Positions 1 through 6,499 of a stretch of DNA of 64,000 nucleotides are shown here, piece after piece. The position numbers were made by a program, and so were the translations under genes. This DNA comes from TWA4 sp051879195. Its GTDB lineage: Bacteria > Bacillota > Clostridia > Lachnospirales > Lachnospiraceae. Where the stretch lies: the NCBI GenBank assembly GCA_051879195.1, contig JBJELO010000009.1, forward strand, positions 1 to 64,000. Direction: 5' to 3'. Each line of letters starts with the position of its first letter. Position 1 is the first letter of the stretch. Under the pieces are notes generated by a model. It saw only the letters and a program-made list of their open reading frames with translations, was not told the origin of the DNA and did not search any database.

Positions 1-1
1 T

Positions 2-1372
2 GGCGTCCATCCTCGAGCAATGTACCCACCGACGTGGTATAGGGAACCGACAAACAGGTTTAATAGCCGTTCTTTTGGAGTAACTCTAAATCCAGCAAAC
101 GGTCAGAAACTTAGTATTTCTCCTGACGATAGCCTCATGCACACATGGCTTGTAGGCCCAAGTGGTGTAGGCAAGACAACAGTGATTTTGAATCTGGTAT
201 TATCTGACATTTACGCTGGGCGCAGTGTATTAGTGATTGACCCAAAGGCAGACTTGATTACAAGTATCCTTGAACGCATTCCAGCCTCCCGTGCAGATGA
301 TGTCGTTGTGATTGACCCTTCCGACGATAACCCTGTAGGTTTCAATCCCTTGGCTTTGCCGGGCAACCCCACACTTATGGCAGATGCTATCTTAGCGGTC
401 TTTAAGGAGATTTTCTCAGATAGCTGGGGTGTTCGAAGTCAGGATGTACTGAGTGCGGCACTATTAACCTTGGTTGAGACGGACGGCGCATCACTGCTCT
501 GGCTGCCACCGCTTCTGACAGACGAGAACTTCCGCCATAAGATCACAAAAGATGTCAAGGACAAAATAACACTCAAACCATTCTGGGAAACCTTTGATAA
601 CCTCCGCCCCGCTGAGCGTGAACAATGGGTTGCACCTGTGCTTAATAAAATGCGTCAGTTTCTGTTTCGACCGGGACTGCGGGGCATCTTGGGACAGAGC
701 CATCCAAAGTTCCAGCTAACGGATTTGTTCTCCCAACGTAAGATTGTCCTTGTCCCCTTGAATCGCGGCACAGTGGGCGCAGAAAGCGCCAGACTGCTGG
801 GCAGCCTAGTGGTAGGCCTTACCTGGACGTTAGCCCTTTCTCGGGCGAACGTCGCGCCGGAACGCCGCCATTTGGTCTCCCTGTATATCGACGAGCTGCA
901 AGATTACCTGACCTTGCCTACGGATTTATCCGATGCTTTGGCACAGGCCAGAGGTTTAGGAGTTGGCATTACCATGGCGCACCAGTATCGCGCACAACTC
1001 CCCTATGAGATTCGTGCCGGTATTGATGCGAATGCAAGGAACAAAATCATCTTCGGGCTTAATGCCAGTGATGCCAGAGAAATTGCCACGATGACTCCTG
1101 GATTGGAAGCGTTGGATTTCATGCTCTTGCCGAGATACCAGATCTATACAAACTTCATGTCGGGAGGCAGGCAGACGGGCTGGATACAGGGAAAGACAAT
1201 TCCTGCTCCACCATCGCTTCATACGGCAGCAGAAATCAAGGCAAAAAGTCAGACTCGCTATGGTCGATCCAGTGGTGAGGTTGAGGCAGAATATCTCAAA
1301 CTATTTGAGGAAGCCCCGAGCCTGATCGGTCCAGATCTTGATGATTCTGCCATCGGTCGGAGGAAATTATGA
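2..1372 (+). CDS. VirD4/TraG-like conjugative coupling ATPase, 5' end outside window
   Basis: The frame is open to the first base, so the N-terminus lies outside the window; about 456 codons are visible. A Walker A motif (GPSGVGKTT) follows the phrase MHTWLVGPSG about 50 residues in. A VLVIDPKAD strand follows it, and a Walker B/DE motif (YIDELQD) lies about 295 residues in. This is the AAA+ core of type IV secretion DNA-transfer ATPases, membrane-associated motors that bring the relaxosome to the mating channel. The stop overlaps the next start as ATGA, so the two genes are translationally coupled. The context (Replic_Relax protein, serine recombinase) supports an integrative conjugative element. 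The exact subfamily (VirD4, TraG or HerA-like) cannot be fixed without the N-terminus. Confidence 0.8.
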   Translation, partial: GVHPRAMYPPTWYREPTNRFNSRSFGVTLNPANGQKLSISPDDSLMHTWLVGPSGVGKTTVILNLVLSDIYAGRSVLVIDPKADLITSILERIPASRADDVVVIDPSDDNPVGFNPLALPGNPTLMADAILAVFKEIFSDSWGVRSQDVLSAALLTLVETDGASLLWLPPLLTDENFRHKITKDVKDKITLKPFWETFDNLRPAEREQWVAPVLNKMRQFLFRPGLRGILGQSHPKFQLTDLFSQRKIVLVPLNRGTVGAESARLLGSLVVGLTWTLALSRANVAPERRHLVSLYIDELQDYLTLPTDLSDALAQARGLGVGITMAHQYRAQLPYEIRAGIDANARNKIIFGLNASDAREIATMTPGLEALDFMLLPRYQIYTNFMSGGRQTGWIQGKTIPAPPSLHTAAEIKAKSQTRYGRSSGEVEAEYLKLFEEAPSLIGPDLDDSAIGRRKL

Positions 1373-2334
1373 AGACGCACCGCCCGACCTTTCGCAGCGA
1401 TGAACATCTTGGCGCTTCCCCCGACGTATCGGCACAAAATCCATTTAAGGGAAGCGACCCCTACCGCCATGTAGCGGTAGCCTATTATCCCGGGGAGGAG
1501 GTGATACCCATAGGAATCAGAGTCGGAAGAAACCAACTGGAGAAATACAGTGAGGAGCTTACCCGGCGTGACCGGGAGATTCTTGCCTCCTTGAAAAAGT
1601 GTAAATTTCTGCTTACCGGACAGATTCAGCGCCTTCATATAACCAATGCATCTACGCAAAAAGCTGCCCGGCGAGCTGCCGCCAGAGAGCTTCGTAAGCT
1701 GAAAGACTACGGTCTTGTAAATACGCTTGAGCGAAGGATTGGTGGCACTCGTGCCGGATCAGGCTCTCTGATCTGGCATCTCACAGAAGCCGGAGAACGT
1801 TTCCTGGCAATGGAAAACTCTGAGCAATACACGCGAAGACGCTATCTCGAACCCTCCCGAATGTTTCTGCGGCATTCATTAGCTGTATCAGAATGCTATG
1901 TTCAGCTCGTGGAGATCTGCCGCAGGACTCCGGGGCTGACATTACTTACCGCAGACTGGGAGCCGGATTGCTGGAGGCCATATATGCAGCATGGCAAAAT
2001 CGTTTCATTAAAACCAGATCTGTTCGCAGCTACAAAAAGCGATGGCTACGAGGACAGGTGGTTTATTGAGATTGATCTAAGCACAGAATCGCCATCAACT
2101 ATTATCGGCAAATGTGACCGCTATCGCGACTACTATCGTTCCGGGTTGGAACAAAAGCAGTTCGGTGTATTTCCGGTAGTCGTGTGGCTTGTGCTGGATA
2201 CTGGACGCAAAGATCGGCTCCGCACGGCCATTCAAGAGGCATACCCGAAGGGAGGCAAATTGTTCATTGTCATTACGGCAGATGAGTTTGAACGCCTGGT
2301 CCGGCAAGGCTTTGATGCAAAAGATCTCTGTTAG
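1369..2334 (+). CDS. Replication-relaxation (Replic_Relax) family protein
   Basis: This 321-residue protein has a winged-helix-like N-terminal half (about residues 62-145, with RRDREILASL and an HLTEAGERFL wing). The C-terminal half carries KPDLFA (215-220) and a WFIEIDLSTES stretch (231-241), reminiscent of a PD-(D/E)XK-type nuclease core. These are the hallmarks of the Replic_Relax family found in Gram-positive conjugative elements and plasmids, thought to act in plasmid-type replication or DNA relaxation. The start ATG overlaps the coupling-protein stop by four bases. Family membership is from recall of motif layout; catalytic activity is inferred only. Confidence 0.7.
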   Translation: MKTHRPTFRSDEHLGASPDVSAQNPFKGSDPYRHVAVAYYPGEEVIPIGIRVGRNQLEKYSEELTRRDREILASLKKCKFLLTGQIQRLHITNASTQKAARRAAARELRKLKDYGLVNTLERRIGGTRAGSGSLIWHLTEAGERFLAMENSEQYTRRRYLEPSRMFLRHSLAVSECYVQLVEICRRTPGLTLLTADWEPDCWRPYMQHGKIVSLKPDLFAATKSDGYEDRWFIEIDLSTESPSTIIGKCDRYRDYYRSGLEQKQFGVFPVVVWLVLDTGRKDRLRTAIQEAYPKGGKLFIVITADEFERLVRQGFDAKDLC

Positions 2335-2360
2335 GGGTTCCCTCTAGCAGAGACGTCAAA

Positions 2361-2388
2361 GGTCTGCGGCATGCAAGTCGAGGCATCC
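2361..2388 (+). repeat. Element repeat copy 1 (direct orientation)
   Basis: The core GCATGCAAGTCG is preceded by GGTCTGCG. This is one of four imperfect copies (consensus about RAGGYCTG-N2-GYATGCAAGYCG). It lies in the gap after the Replic_Relax gene and pairs with the inverted copy at 2964-2992 across two small ORFs. Confidence 0.75.
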
Positions 2389-2446
2389 TGCTGAGACGAA
2401 AAAAGGCCAGATGACTGTTTTTACTAAATTTAACGAAAGGAATTAC

Positions 2447-2713
2447 ATGATACAAAGACCAAGCCAGGAAGAGATTGAAAAAGGCTTAGCAGAATTTAAG
2501 GGCGACTACAAAAGAATTCTCCGAAACATCACGAATTGTTTGGAGTTCGATTATAAGGCAATCTGCTCGCTCAGGACGCTCTTGGCGGATTCTAAAGAGG
2601 AAATCGCTGAAATCAAGAGAACCATCCGCCCATACGTCGTGGATCTCATTTATGTCCTGATTCTCGATGAGAAAGATCTGAATAGCGGCGAATACGGGGT
2701 AGGTGAAGAATGA
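2447..2713 (+). CDS. Small hypothetical protein of the conjugative element
   Basis: This encodes 88 residues that I do not recognise. The start is the ATG after GAAAGG (2436-2441), not the earlier in-frame ATG at 2411, which has no ribosome site. The sequence begins MIQRPSQEEIEKGLAEFKGD, is charged and predicted mostly helical, and has a hydrophobic stretch (VVDLIYVLIL) near the end. It overlaps the next ORF by four bases (ATGA), a sign of coupled translation. Both ORFs lie between repeat copies 1 and 2. Confidence 0.6.
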   Translation: MIQRPSQEEIEKGLAEFKGDYKRILRNITNCLEFDYKAICSLRTLLADSKEEIAEIKRTIRPYVVDLIYVLILDEKDLNSGEYGVGEE

Positions 2714-2898
2714 TGCGAAAAACTCTTACCGAACAGCAAATTAAGAGCAGATACATCGATATCGCGGAGTGTCTTGCAGTCTGCTTCATCCAAACCAAGA
2801 GAATATTGGAAGACGCAGAACTACAGAATATGGATGCTCGCCCTATTAGAAGAGATTTAGCCTGTTTCATTCAAGAATTTATGCAGCTTTGTATGTAG
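2710..2898 (+). CDS. Small hypothetical protein, coupled to the upstream ORF
   Basis: This encodes 62 residues (starts MMRKTLTEQQIKSRY), with two possible adjacent ATGs at 2710 and 2713. No family is recognised. It looks all-helical, with three cysteines and no signal peptide. The start overlaps the upstream stop (ATGA). It is the last gene inside the first pair of inverted element repeats. Confidence 0.5.
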   Translation: MMRKTLTEQQIKSRYIDIAECLAVCFIQTKRILEDAELQNMDARPIRRDLACFIQEFMQLCM

Positions 2899-2963
2899 CA
2901 AGTACCTTTTAAAACAAACATAGCAAAAACAAAAAATTAGAGCCTTTTGCAGTCAAAGCAGAA

Positions 2964-2992
2964 GATGTTCTCGGCTTGCATACCCCAGGCCT
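2964..2992 (-). repeat. Element repeat copy 2 (inverted orientation)
   Basis: Read on the minus strand, the core is GTATGCAAGCCG preceded by AGGCCTGGG. It forms the far arm of the pair opened at 2361. It sits in the gene-free stretch 2899-3197, which otherwise shows only short oligo-A/C tracts. Confidence 0.75.
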
Positions 2993-3110
2993 TTGGCCCA
3001 ATGCAATCACGCTTGATCAAGAACGGATTAGTCGGCGTTTCCGGCTAAGCACCTTATACACCCCCAAAAAATGGACTAGCTCATAGTAGAACATTCTTAA
3101 AAAGCGCCGG

Positions 3111-3138
3111 AGGCCTGAAGCATGCAAGTCGGACAAAC
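3111..3138 (+). repeat. Element repeat copy 3 (direct orientation)
   Basis: AGGCCTGAAG is followed by CATGCAAGTCGG. It is almost perfectly complementary to copy 4 (22 positions with one C/A mismatch and one G-U if transcribed), and the two copies bracket the single ORF 3198-3428. Confidence 0.8.
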
Positions 3139-3197
3139 ACAATCAGTAAACGAAAACCTATTTATTTTAGACTATTAACTTTAACGAAAGGAACAGT

Positions 3198-3428
3198 ATG
3201 GATTATCACACCCTCGTCAGTCTATATGACGCATACCGTGATGCGGTCAGCGAGCTGGAGCACGCTTGCGAACGCTTTAACCAAGCAGTTATAGATATGC
3301 ACAGCTACGACATCTCGCTAATCGGCACAGCGGAACAGCTCCGTGAGCTTATTGATAAGCTGGAGTGTTGCTATAAAAGCATTATTGAGTTTCAAGACAA
3401 TAAAGATAAAGAGTCAGAATCAAAATAG
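3198..3428 (+). CDS. Small hypothetical coiled-coil-like protein
   Basis: This encodes 76 residues, starting MDYHTLVSLYDAYRDAVSEL, with a good ribosome site (CGAAAGGAAC) eight bases ahead. The composition is strongly helical with heptad-like leucines (AEQLRELIDKLE) and a lysine/glutamate-rich tail. No family is recognised. It is the only gene between repeat copies 3 and 4. Confidence 0.6.
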   Translation: MDYHTLVSLYDAYRDAVSELEHACERFNQAVIDMHSYDISLIGTAEQLRELIDKLECCYKSIIEFQDNKDKESESK

Positions 3429-3447
3429 GCTTTTCGTAAATTGAGGC

Positions 3448-3482
3448 GTTTGTCTCCGGCTTGCATACTTCAGGCCTCAGAC
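3448..3482 (-). repeat. Element repeat copy 4 (inverted orientation)
   Basis: On the minus strand it reads AGGCCTGAAG then TATGCAAGCCGG. It lies directly between the stop of ORF 3198-3428 and the ribosome site of ORF 3507. The flanks GGCGTTTG and CAGACGCC also pair, so this copy sits in its own local dyad. Confidence 0.8.
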
Positions 3483-3506
3483 GCCATAAACGAAGGAGGT
3501 AAGCCA

Positions 3507-3647
3507 ATGAAGAAAAATACGCGAGGTCGCAAAATGTGCTCAGACTCCGTCCGAGTATTCCCTGTATTCCGAAAAGAGCCGGATATTGAAAAACTTGGAC
3601 TTGTATTAATCGAAATCGCAAAAGATCTCGCAGATAAAAACAACTAA
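3507..3647 (+). CDS. Very small hypothetical protein
   Basis: This encodes 46 residues (MKKNTRGRKMCSDSVRVFPV...). The start is chosen by the strong AAGGAGG seven bases upstream rather than an upstream in-frame ATG that runs through repeat copy 4. The N-terminus is basic and the C-terminal half is acidic and helical. No family is recognised. Confidence 0.5.
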   Translation: MKKNTRGRKMCSDSVRVFPVFRKEPDIEKLGLVLIEIAKDLADKNN

Positions 3648-3663
3648 TTTAAAAAGGAACTTT

Positions 3664-3711
3664 ATGAAAAATATCACCCCTATCTACAGCAAGGAGAATG
3701 ATATGTCATAA
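3664..3711 (+). CDS. Possible 15-residue leader peptide
   Basis: ATG follows AAAAAGGAAC with good spacing and encodes MKNITPIYSKENDMS and a stop. The stop falls in a perfect 8-bp inverted repeat (ATGTCATA/TATGACAT, 3703-3723). A short, well-initiated peptide ending in a hairpin resembles a translational attenuator, but function is only inferred. Confidence 0.3.
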   Translation: MKNITPIYSKENDMS

Positions 3712-3723
3712 CTATTATGACAT
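3703..3723 (+). repeat. Inverted repeat at end of leader ORF
   Basis: ATGTCATA-actat-TATGACAT is a perfect 8-bp stem. A second dyad follows (GTCGTTTG at about 3742 and CAAACGAC at about 3775), before the ribosome sites leading to ORF 3890. There is no U-tract, so it is more likely an mRNA structure or protein site than an intrinsic terminator. Confidence 0.45.
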
Positions 3724-3889
3724 CAGATATATAAGCTAAGGTCGTTTGGCTCGTATATTGTCATTCTTCTAAAACAAACGACGGCACCTTATAAAAGTAT
3801 ATATGTCCGCTAGAAAGGAGGGTTAAGGACAGCTCTAAAAGCCCAATCGCACATTAACAATCCAGTCTTTAGAAAAGGAGGTCTTCTCT

Positions 3890-4099
3890 ATGATGACAAA
3901 AACCATTAAGGAACAGATTCTGGCTATCCGGGATACTGGAGAAACCAATATGTTTGACGTAAACGCCGTCCAGTATATCGCTAACCGCGAAGGATACTAT
4001 GAACTGGTCGTTTACCTGATGGACAATCATAAAGAGTACAGCAACTTCATCATGACAGGCACCGCACCAGGGCTTGAAAATGATGACGGCGAAATGTAA
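3890..4099 (+). CDS. DUF5049-like small protein
   Basis: This encodes 69 residues, starting MMTKTIKEQILAIRDTGETN, with AAAAGGAGG ahead of the start. The pattern KEQILAIR...TNMFD...VQYIANREGYYELVVYL matches what I recall of the DUF5049 family. That family is common in clostridial conjugative elements and has no known function. It is predicted cytoplasmic. It begins a tight series of element accessory genes, each with its own strong ribosome site. Confidence 0.6.
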   Translation: MMTKTIKEQILAIRDTGETNMFDVNAVQYIANREGYYELVVYLMDNHKEYSNFIMTGTAPGLENDDGEM

Positions 4100-4128
4100 C
4101 TGAAAGACGTAGAAAGGGGGATATTTCT

Positions 4129-4779
4129 ATGATGTTAGATTTTAACGATGACAGAACCTACACCAAGGATGTAGTTCTTGCAAATGTCAGATACGCATTG
4201 CTCGATCCCAAATCACTGCAAGATGATGCGTTCTCTGCTGAATTTTTAGATATGGCGGTTGTATTTGTCTTAATGAATCATTCCAATCCAAACAGACCAA
4301 GATACAAGACTATTGATGCAGTAGATATGGTATCGCTGGACATTAAGCTCAATGAGATCATGGAAGCTGCCAATGAGAACTGCAAGAAAGCCGGATACAA
4401 AATCATGCTTATGGAAGATGCCATATCCGAGATTACTGGAATAGAAATCTCGAACAACACCTTCTGTCCAATGTATATTGGAACAAACCCAGAGCGCATG
4501 CTTGGAGCTTCCATTCTGATGTATGAAACATATTTGGAGGAACTTGCGGCGCAGATAGAGGATGACCTCTGTATTGCACCGTCAAGCATTCACGAGGTTC
4601 TCATCTTTCCGCTCTCTCTTATACATCCCGCAAAGATTATTGAAGCTGTGCGAGATGTAAATCAGACTGTCGTATTACCGCAGGAGAAGCTCAGCGACAG
4701 TGCATATATTTATCGCCGAGGCACTCATGCTATCTCACAGGCCACACTTAAGAGTCCCACTGATCTCACTTGCAAGTAA
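4129..4779 (+). CDS. DUF5688-like hypothetical protein
   Basis: This encodes 216 residues with a strong AAAGGGGG ribosome site. The core MYIGTNPERMLGASILMY and the following PSSIHEVLIFP stretch resemble DUF5688 proteins of Firmicute mobile elements (the 'GAs-iLY ... PSSiHEv' pattern). The N-terminus is acidic (MMLDFNDDRTYTKDV). No membrane segment is seen. Function is unknown; membership is from recalled motif similarity. Confidence 0.5.
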   Translation: MMLDFNDDRTYTKDVVLANVRYALLDPKSLQDDAFSAEFLDMAVVFVLMNHSNPNRPRYKTIDAVDMVSLDIKLNEIMEAANENCKKAGYKIMLMEDAISEITGIEISNNTFCPMYIGTNPERMLGASILMYETYLEELAAQIEDDLCIAPSSIHEVLIFPLSLIHPAKIIEAVRDVNQTVVLPQEKLSDSAYIYRRGTHAISQATLKSPTDLTCK

Positions 4780-4819
4780 AGCAACAAAGAGTGATGAATG
4801 TGTAAAGGAGAAACAAATC

Positions 4820-5068
4820 ATGTGGCAAGAAGGAACAATCGGTATTCCAGTAACAAAAACGGTTGAAAAAGAATACATAGCGGTTCATTACACCATAAAG
4901 GTATTCGATGAACCAAGTAAATTCGGCATCAATCATGGAAAAATCTCAAAACTGCAATTAAAACAAGATGGCGAGATTGTAGCTAATTATGATCGTGGCT
5001 GGGATATTTATCCGACCACAAAGGAAGCCGAACTGGCTCTCTGCATCTTATTAATCCGACACAATTAA
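4820..5068 (+). CDS. Small accessory protein, resembles DUF7678
   Basis: This encodes 82 residues, starting MWQEGTIGIPVTKTVEKEY. An AAAGGAG sits nine bases before this ATG; the upstream in-frame ATG at 4700 lies inside the preceding gene and is rejected. The pattern of a beta-rich body, DEPSKFGIN-GKISKL, NYDRGWDI and ALCILL near the end is one I recall from small proteins of clostridial conjugative elements. Function is unknown. Confidence 0.5.
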   Translation: MWQEGTIGIPVTKTVEKEYIAVHYTIKVFDEPSKFGINHGKISKLQLKQDGEIVANYDRGWDIYPTTKEAELALCILLIRHN

Positions 5069-5082
5069 AGGAGGTCTCTATC

Positions 5083-6147
5083 ATGACGACTATAAAATAC
5101 GCCGCATCTGGCGAACAAAGAAAGAAACTCGTAAATGCTTTATCTGAAATTCTCGGATATGAATCCAAATATCTCAAAGCTCCAAGCTATGGATATGAGA
5201 TCGGCTCATGCATCGTCAATCGTGCCGGGGATATTGAATTTCCGGACGATATGACCGAAGAAGAAATCGAAGCTATTGTCAAGAAACTTACCTGGCATGG
5301 TTTCGAGAGAGCTCTGGATGAGCCTACGGGAGAAATCGACGGCGCACCTGCATTGGAAGAGTCTGCTCTCGGAGCAGAAGATCCGACTGAGGAAAATGTA
5401 TCTGATGCCGTGGAAGCGACCGTCGAAGAATCTGAAGATGTTTTAGACGACGAAATCGTTGCCGATGAAAATAAAATCGGCGCAACTGAGGATTATGATA
5501 CTTCTACAGAAACATCAACAGAGTCCATTAAAGAACCGGAAGCTCCTGTTATGCCAGAAGGCAACTTTGAATCAGCGGAAGCTACGGAAGAAGTTACAGA
5601 CGAACAATCGGGGAAAACTCCTCTTCCGGAAGAGACCGAGCCAAAGAAAATCGTAATTGAGCTTCCAAACTCTTACCTCAATGAAGCCGAACTTGGCAGA
5701 GTCAGAGCGATTGTTGCCAGTAAAGCATCCGTTCTCAAAAAAGCTCTTGAAGCCGATGATCTATCTATCGAGCGCAAAGAGGATAAAATTTGTTTTCCGT
5801 GGTTCACTGATCATGGGATTGATGGAGAAGCAAAAGCCTATATGCAGCTTATATCTGGCATTGCAAAACGAGCAAAAATGCTCACCCGGGTTACAGCTAC
5901 AGAAAGCCCGTCAGACAATGATAAATTCACGATGAGGCTCTTTCTTGTATCCTTGAACTTCAAGGGCGCAGAGTATGCATTTGCTCGTAAATTCCTGCTC
6001 CGCAACCTAACTGGAAACAGTAGTTGGCGAACCGAAGACGCGAAAGCTCGACACGATGCACGTAAGATCCAACAGGAAATCGAGGCTCCAGAAGTAACTA
6101 TCGAGAAGTCATTTGAAGGAGGTAAAAACTATGCAGAACTTTCCTAG
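5083..6147 (+). CDS. 'Virulence-related' ICE accessory protein with acidic linker
   Basis: This encodes 354 residues. The N-terminal 80 residues (YAASGEQRKKLVNALSEILG, then KAPSYGYEIG) match the short proteins usually labelled 'virulence protein' in clostridial elements. A long low-complexity acidic linker (about 85-190, rich in E, D, T, S, P) follows. A second structured domain (about 195-325) looks like another copy of the same type of fold (LSIERKEDKICFPWF...). The ribosome site AAAGGAGG is strong. The stop overlaps the next start by 17 bases. No role is established. Confidence 0.5.
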   Translation: MTTIKYAASGEQRKKLVNALSEILGYESKYLKAPSYGYEIGSCIVNRAGDIEFPDDMTEEEIEAIVKKLTWHGFERALDEPTGEIDGAPALEESALGAEDPTEENVSDAVEATVEESEDVLDDEIVADENKIGATEDYDTSTETSTESIKEPEAPVMPEGNFESAEATEEVTDEQSGKTPLPEETEPKKIVIELPNSYLNEAELGRVRAIVASKASVLKKALEADDLSIERKEDKICFPWFTDHGIDGEAKAYMQLISGIAKRAKMLTRVTATESPSDNDKFTMRLFLVSLNFKGAEYAFARKFLLRNLTGNSSWRTEDAKARHDARKIQQEIEAPEVTIEKSFEGGKNYAELS

Positions 6148-6355
6148 TAAAAATACGATTGAAAAACTGCGAGAAATGTATCCTATCGGAACACGAGTGG
6201 AACTCGTTTCTATGAATGATCCTTTTACTAAGCTAATGCCCGGCGAGCAAGGAACTGTTCAATTTGTTGACGATATCGGAACGGTTTTCGTCAACTGGGA
6301 CTGTGGTTCCGGCCTCGGTGTCGCTTATGGTGAGGATGTAATCCGCAAAATCTAG
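6131..6355 (+). CDS. DUF4314 family protein
   Basis: This encodes 74 residues. The start ATG lies behind GAAGGAGG; an in-frame ATG at 6113 is earlier but lacks a site. The sequence LREMYPIGTRVELVSMND and then GEQGTVQFVDDIGTVFVNWD is characteristic of DUF4314, a small SH3-like beta-barrel that commonly sits next to the recombinase in Firmicute conjugative elements. The ATG lies inside the end of the previous gene. Confidence 0.75.
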   Translation: MQNFPSKNTIEKLREMYPIGTRVELVSMNDPFTKLMPGEQGTVQFVDDIGTVFVNWDCGSGLGVAYGEDVIRKI

Positions 6356-6378
6356 CAACATATATACTTACTTACTTA

Positions 6379-6403
6379 AGCCAGCCCTGCTTATGGGCTG
6401 GCT
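6379..6403 (+). terminator. Hairpin after DUF4314 gene
   Basis: AGCCAGCCC-tgcttat-GGGCTGGCT is a perfect 9-bp GC-rich stem just after the DUF4314 stop. It lacks a clean U-run (GCTCCAAAAA follows), so it may be an imperfect terminator separating the accessory genes from the recombinase. Confidence 0.5.
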
Positions 6404-6499
6404 GCTCCAAAAATAACCATAAAATATTACTTTATTTTACTTGATGTGATGCCCCTTCAGAGGTATCATGGGACAAACTATAAGAAGGAGGTAACGCTT

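Noticed and set aside
2361..2388. Resemblance of CATGCAAGTCG to a conserved 16S rRNA segment
   Set aside because: Only about a dozen bases match, with none of the surrounding 16S helix; probably chance, though it could bias searches for the repeat.
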